Shown here: one piece after another, positions 62,886 to 64,000 of the stretch | Layout of the letters: each line of letters starts with the position of its first letter | Numbering within the stretch: position 1 is the first letter of the stretch | Assembly (NCBI RefSeq): GCF_030545015.1 | Contig: NZ_CP120653.1 | Location: 248,001-312,000 of the forward strand | Direction: 5' to 3' | DNA: 64,000 nucleotides | Origin: Myroides sp. JBRI-B21084 | GTDB lineage: Bacteria > Bacteroidota > Bacteroidia > Flavobacteriales > Flavobacteriaceae | Program-made: the position numbers and the translations under genes | Notes under the pieces: generated by a model | Seen by the model: only the letters and a program-made list of their open reading frames with translations | Database searches by the model: none | Told to the model about the DNA's origin: nothing

Positions 62886-64000
62886 TTATTTTTTAATTCC
62901 TTCTAAATCTAAAATAAAGGCAAATTCTTTAGCTACTTCTTTTAACGCTTCAAAACGTCCTGATGCTCCTCCATGGCCTGCATCCATGTTGGTATCTAAA
63001 AACAATAAATTTTTATTGGTGCGTAGGGCGCGTAATTTGGCAATCCATTTTGCAGGTTCCCAATATTGTACTTGCGAATCGTGTAAACCTGTTGATATGT
63101 ATAAATTTGGGTAATCTTGTGGCGCTACATTATCGTAAGGCGAATACGATTTCATATAATCGTAATATTCTTTTTCGTTCGGATTTCCCCATTCATCGTA
63201 TTCCCCAGTTGTTAACGGAATAGAATCGTCTAACATGGTTGTAACCACATCAACAAAAGGTACTTGCGCAATTACCCCGTTGTACAGCTCAGGTGCATCG
63301 TTTAAAACCACACCCATTAACAAACCACCTGCAGAACCACCTTCGGCATACAAATGCGTTGTTGAGGTGTATTTTTGATCGATTAAAAATTTAGAACAAT
63401 CAATAAAATCGGTAAACGTATTTTTCTTTTTAAGTAATTTGCCATTTTCATACCATTCACGTCCTAAATCTTCGCCGCCGCGTATGTGAGCAATGGCGTA
63501 AATAAAACCGCGATCTAATAAACTTAAACGAGCTGTAGAAAAATAGGGCTCCATTGTTGAACCGTACGAACCATAGGCGTATTGAAGCAGCGGATTGGTT
63601 CCATCTTTCTTTAAATCCTTTTTATATACTAACGAAATTGGAATTTTAGTACCATCGGTTGCTGTAGCCCAAACACGTTCTTCGGTATAATTATCTTTAT
63701 TAAAAGTTCCGCCTAAAACTTCTTGCTCTTTTTTAACCGTTTTTTCTTGTGTACGCATGTTAAAATCTATGATTGACGATGGGGTAGCCATAGATTGGTA
63801 ACCGTAACGTAGAATTTCGGTATCAAAATCTAAATTAGTTGTAGTGTATGCGGTGTAGGTTTCGTTGTTAAAAGGTAAATAATACGCTTGTTCAGGATTT
63901 TGCCAAGGCATGATTTTTAAGTGTGACAACCCGTTAAATCGTTCAGAAATAACTAAATAATCTTTAAAAATATCAATTCCTTCTAACAAAACATCATCTC
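62886..64000 (-). CDS. S9-family oligopeptidase (oligopeptidase B-like), cut by the window edge
   Basis: Codons read open to base 64000 (DDVLLEGIDIF), so the gene is 5'-truncated by the window and the visible 371 codons are the C-terminal part. It has the blade end of a propeller and the alpha/beta-hydrolase domain, with nucleophile Ser in GGSAGGLL, the family segment AYGSYGSTMEPYFS, and the catalytic His in GHGGASGRFE. It cuts peptides after basic residues or related sites in the cytoplasm or periplasm. Confidence 0.93.
   Translation of the reverse strand, partial: DDVLLEGIDIFKDYLVISERFNGLSHLKIMPWQNPEQAYYLPFNNETYTAYTTTNLDFDTEILRYGYQSMATPSSIIDFNMRTQEKTVKKEQEVLGGTFNKDNYTEERVWATATDGTKIPISLVYKKDLKKDGTNPLLQYAYGSYGSTMEPYFSTARLSLLDRGFIYAIAHIRGGEDLGREWYENGKLLKKKNTFTDFIDCSKFLIDQKYTSTTHLYAEGGSAGGLLMGVVLNDAPELYNGVIAQVPFVDVVTTMLDDSIPLTTGEYDEWGNPNEKEYYDYMKSYSPYDNVAPQDYPNLYISTGLHDSQVQYWEPAKWIAKLRALRTNKNLLFLDTNMDAGHGGASGRFEALKEVAKEFAFILDLEGIKK

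Overview
The window is AT-rich chromosomal DNA from a member of the Bacteroidota, most likely Flavobacteriaceae. The evidence is type IX secretion C-terminal sorting domains, TAnnTTTG-type -7 promoter boxes, DUF5777, DUF1599, DUF2147 and MauE-thioredoxin proteins, an ABC permease/M1 peptidase fusion, and ribosome binding sites that are mostly A-rich rather than Shine-Dalgarno. Genus is not resolved; a Myroides- or Flavobacterium-like host is a guess.

Region 1 (1 to about 6.93-7.00 kb) is an integrated mobile element. It carries a complete tyrosine integrase, a divergent repressor/Cro-like control region with five TTACACA heptamers, a train of small minus-strand genes (one of 59 codons starts inside the stop codon of the gene before it), an excisionase-like helix-turn-helix protein, a phage II/X-like replication initiator, a 650-base non-coding stretch with hairpins (candidate origin), a terminase-small-subunit-like DNA-binding protein and unknown genes. 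The order (integrase, regulators, Xis-like, Rep, origin-like, packaging-like) resembles a phage satellite or integrative replicon. A 21-bp site (19/21 identical, tandem GATAC boxes 11 bp apart) occurs inverted at 56-76 and 6906-6926; it may mark the element ends or be a shared regulatory site. The element stops just short of the terminator of two identical tandem CAT-anticodon tRNAs (7031-7204), which remain intact.

Region 2 (7.2-31.4 kb) is mainly core chromosome: methylmalonyl-CoA epimerase, rbfA and a LolC/E-like permease, secreted and outer-membrane proteins (an M43-like zinc protease with a type IX sorting domain; a 1225-aa lipoprotein joining a degenerate phosphoesterase to a surface-antigen barrel), tpiA with TlpA-like, OppB and MauE-thioredoxin genes, folP, rlmH, csaA, nadC, priA, the rpsF-rpsR-rplI operon, a methyltransferase that repairs alkylated DNA, and a lipid A-type acyltransferase.

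Region 3 (31.4-47.1 kb) holds fabG, an operon of an XRE regulator, a spermidine-synthase-like protein and an outer-membrane protein with palindromic operators, an M14 peptidase, an Lrp regulator, yaaA, a tight five-gene envelope redox operon (DUF5777 barrel, c-type cytochrome lipoprotein, YceI, exported ankyrin protein, DOMON haem protein with sorting domain), murF, fumC, a YebC regulator and gcvT.

Region 4 (47.2-64 kb) has a copper-type P-ATPase with an HMA-AraC regulator, DsbA-family oxidoreductases (one divergent from an HxlR regulator), pyrD, a LysE exporter, HMG-CoA lyase, guaB, an ABC ATPase with a permease/aminopeptidase fusion, a cystathionine beta-synthase-like enzyme and a truncated S9 oligopeptidase at the right edge.

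The strongest leads for new biology are the envelope redox operon at 38.3-41.4 kb and the integrated element at the left.
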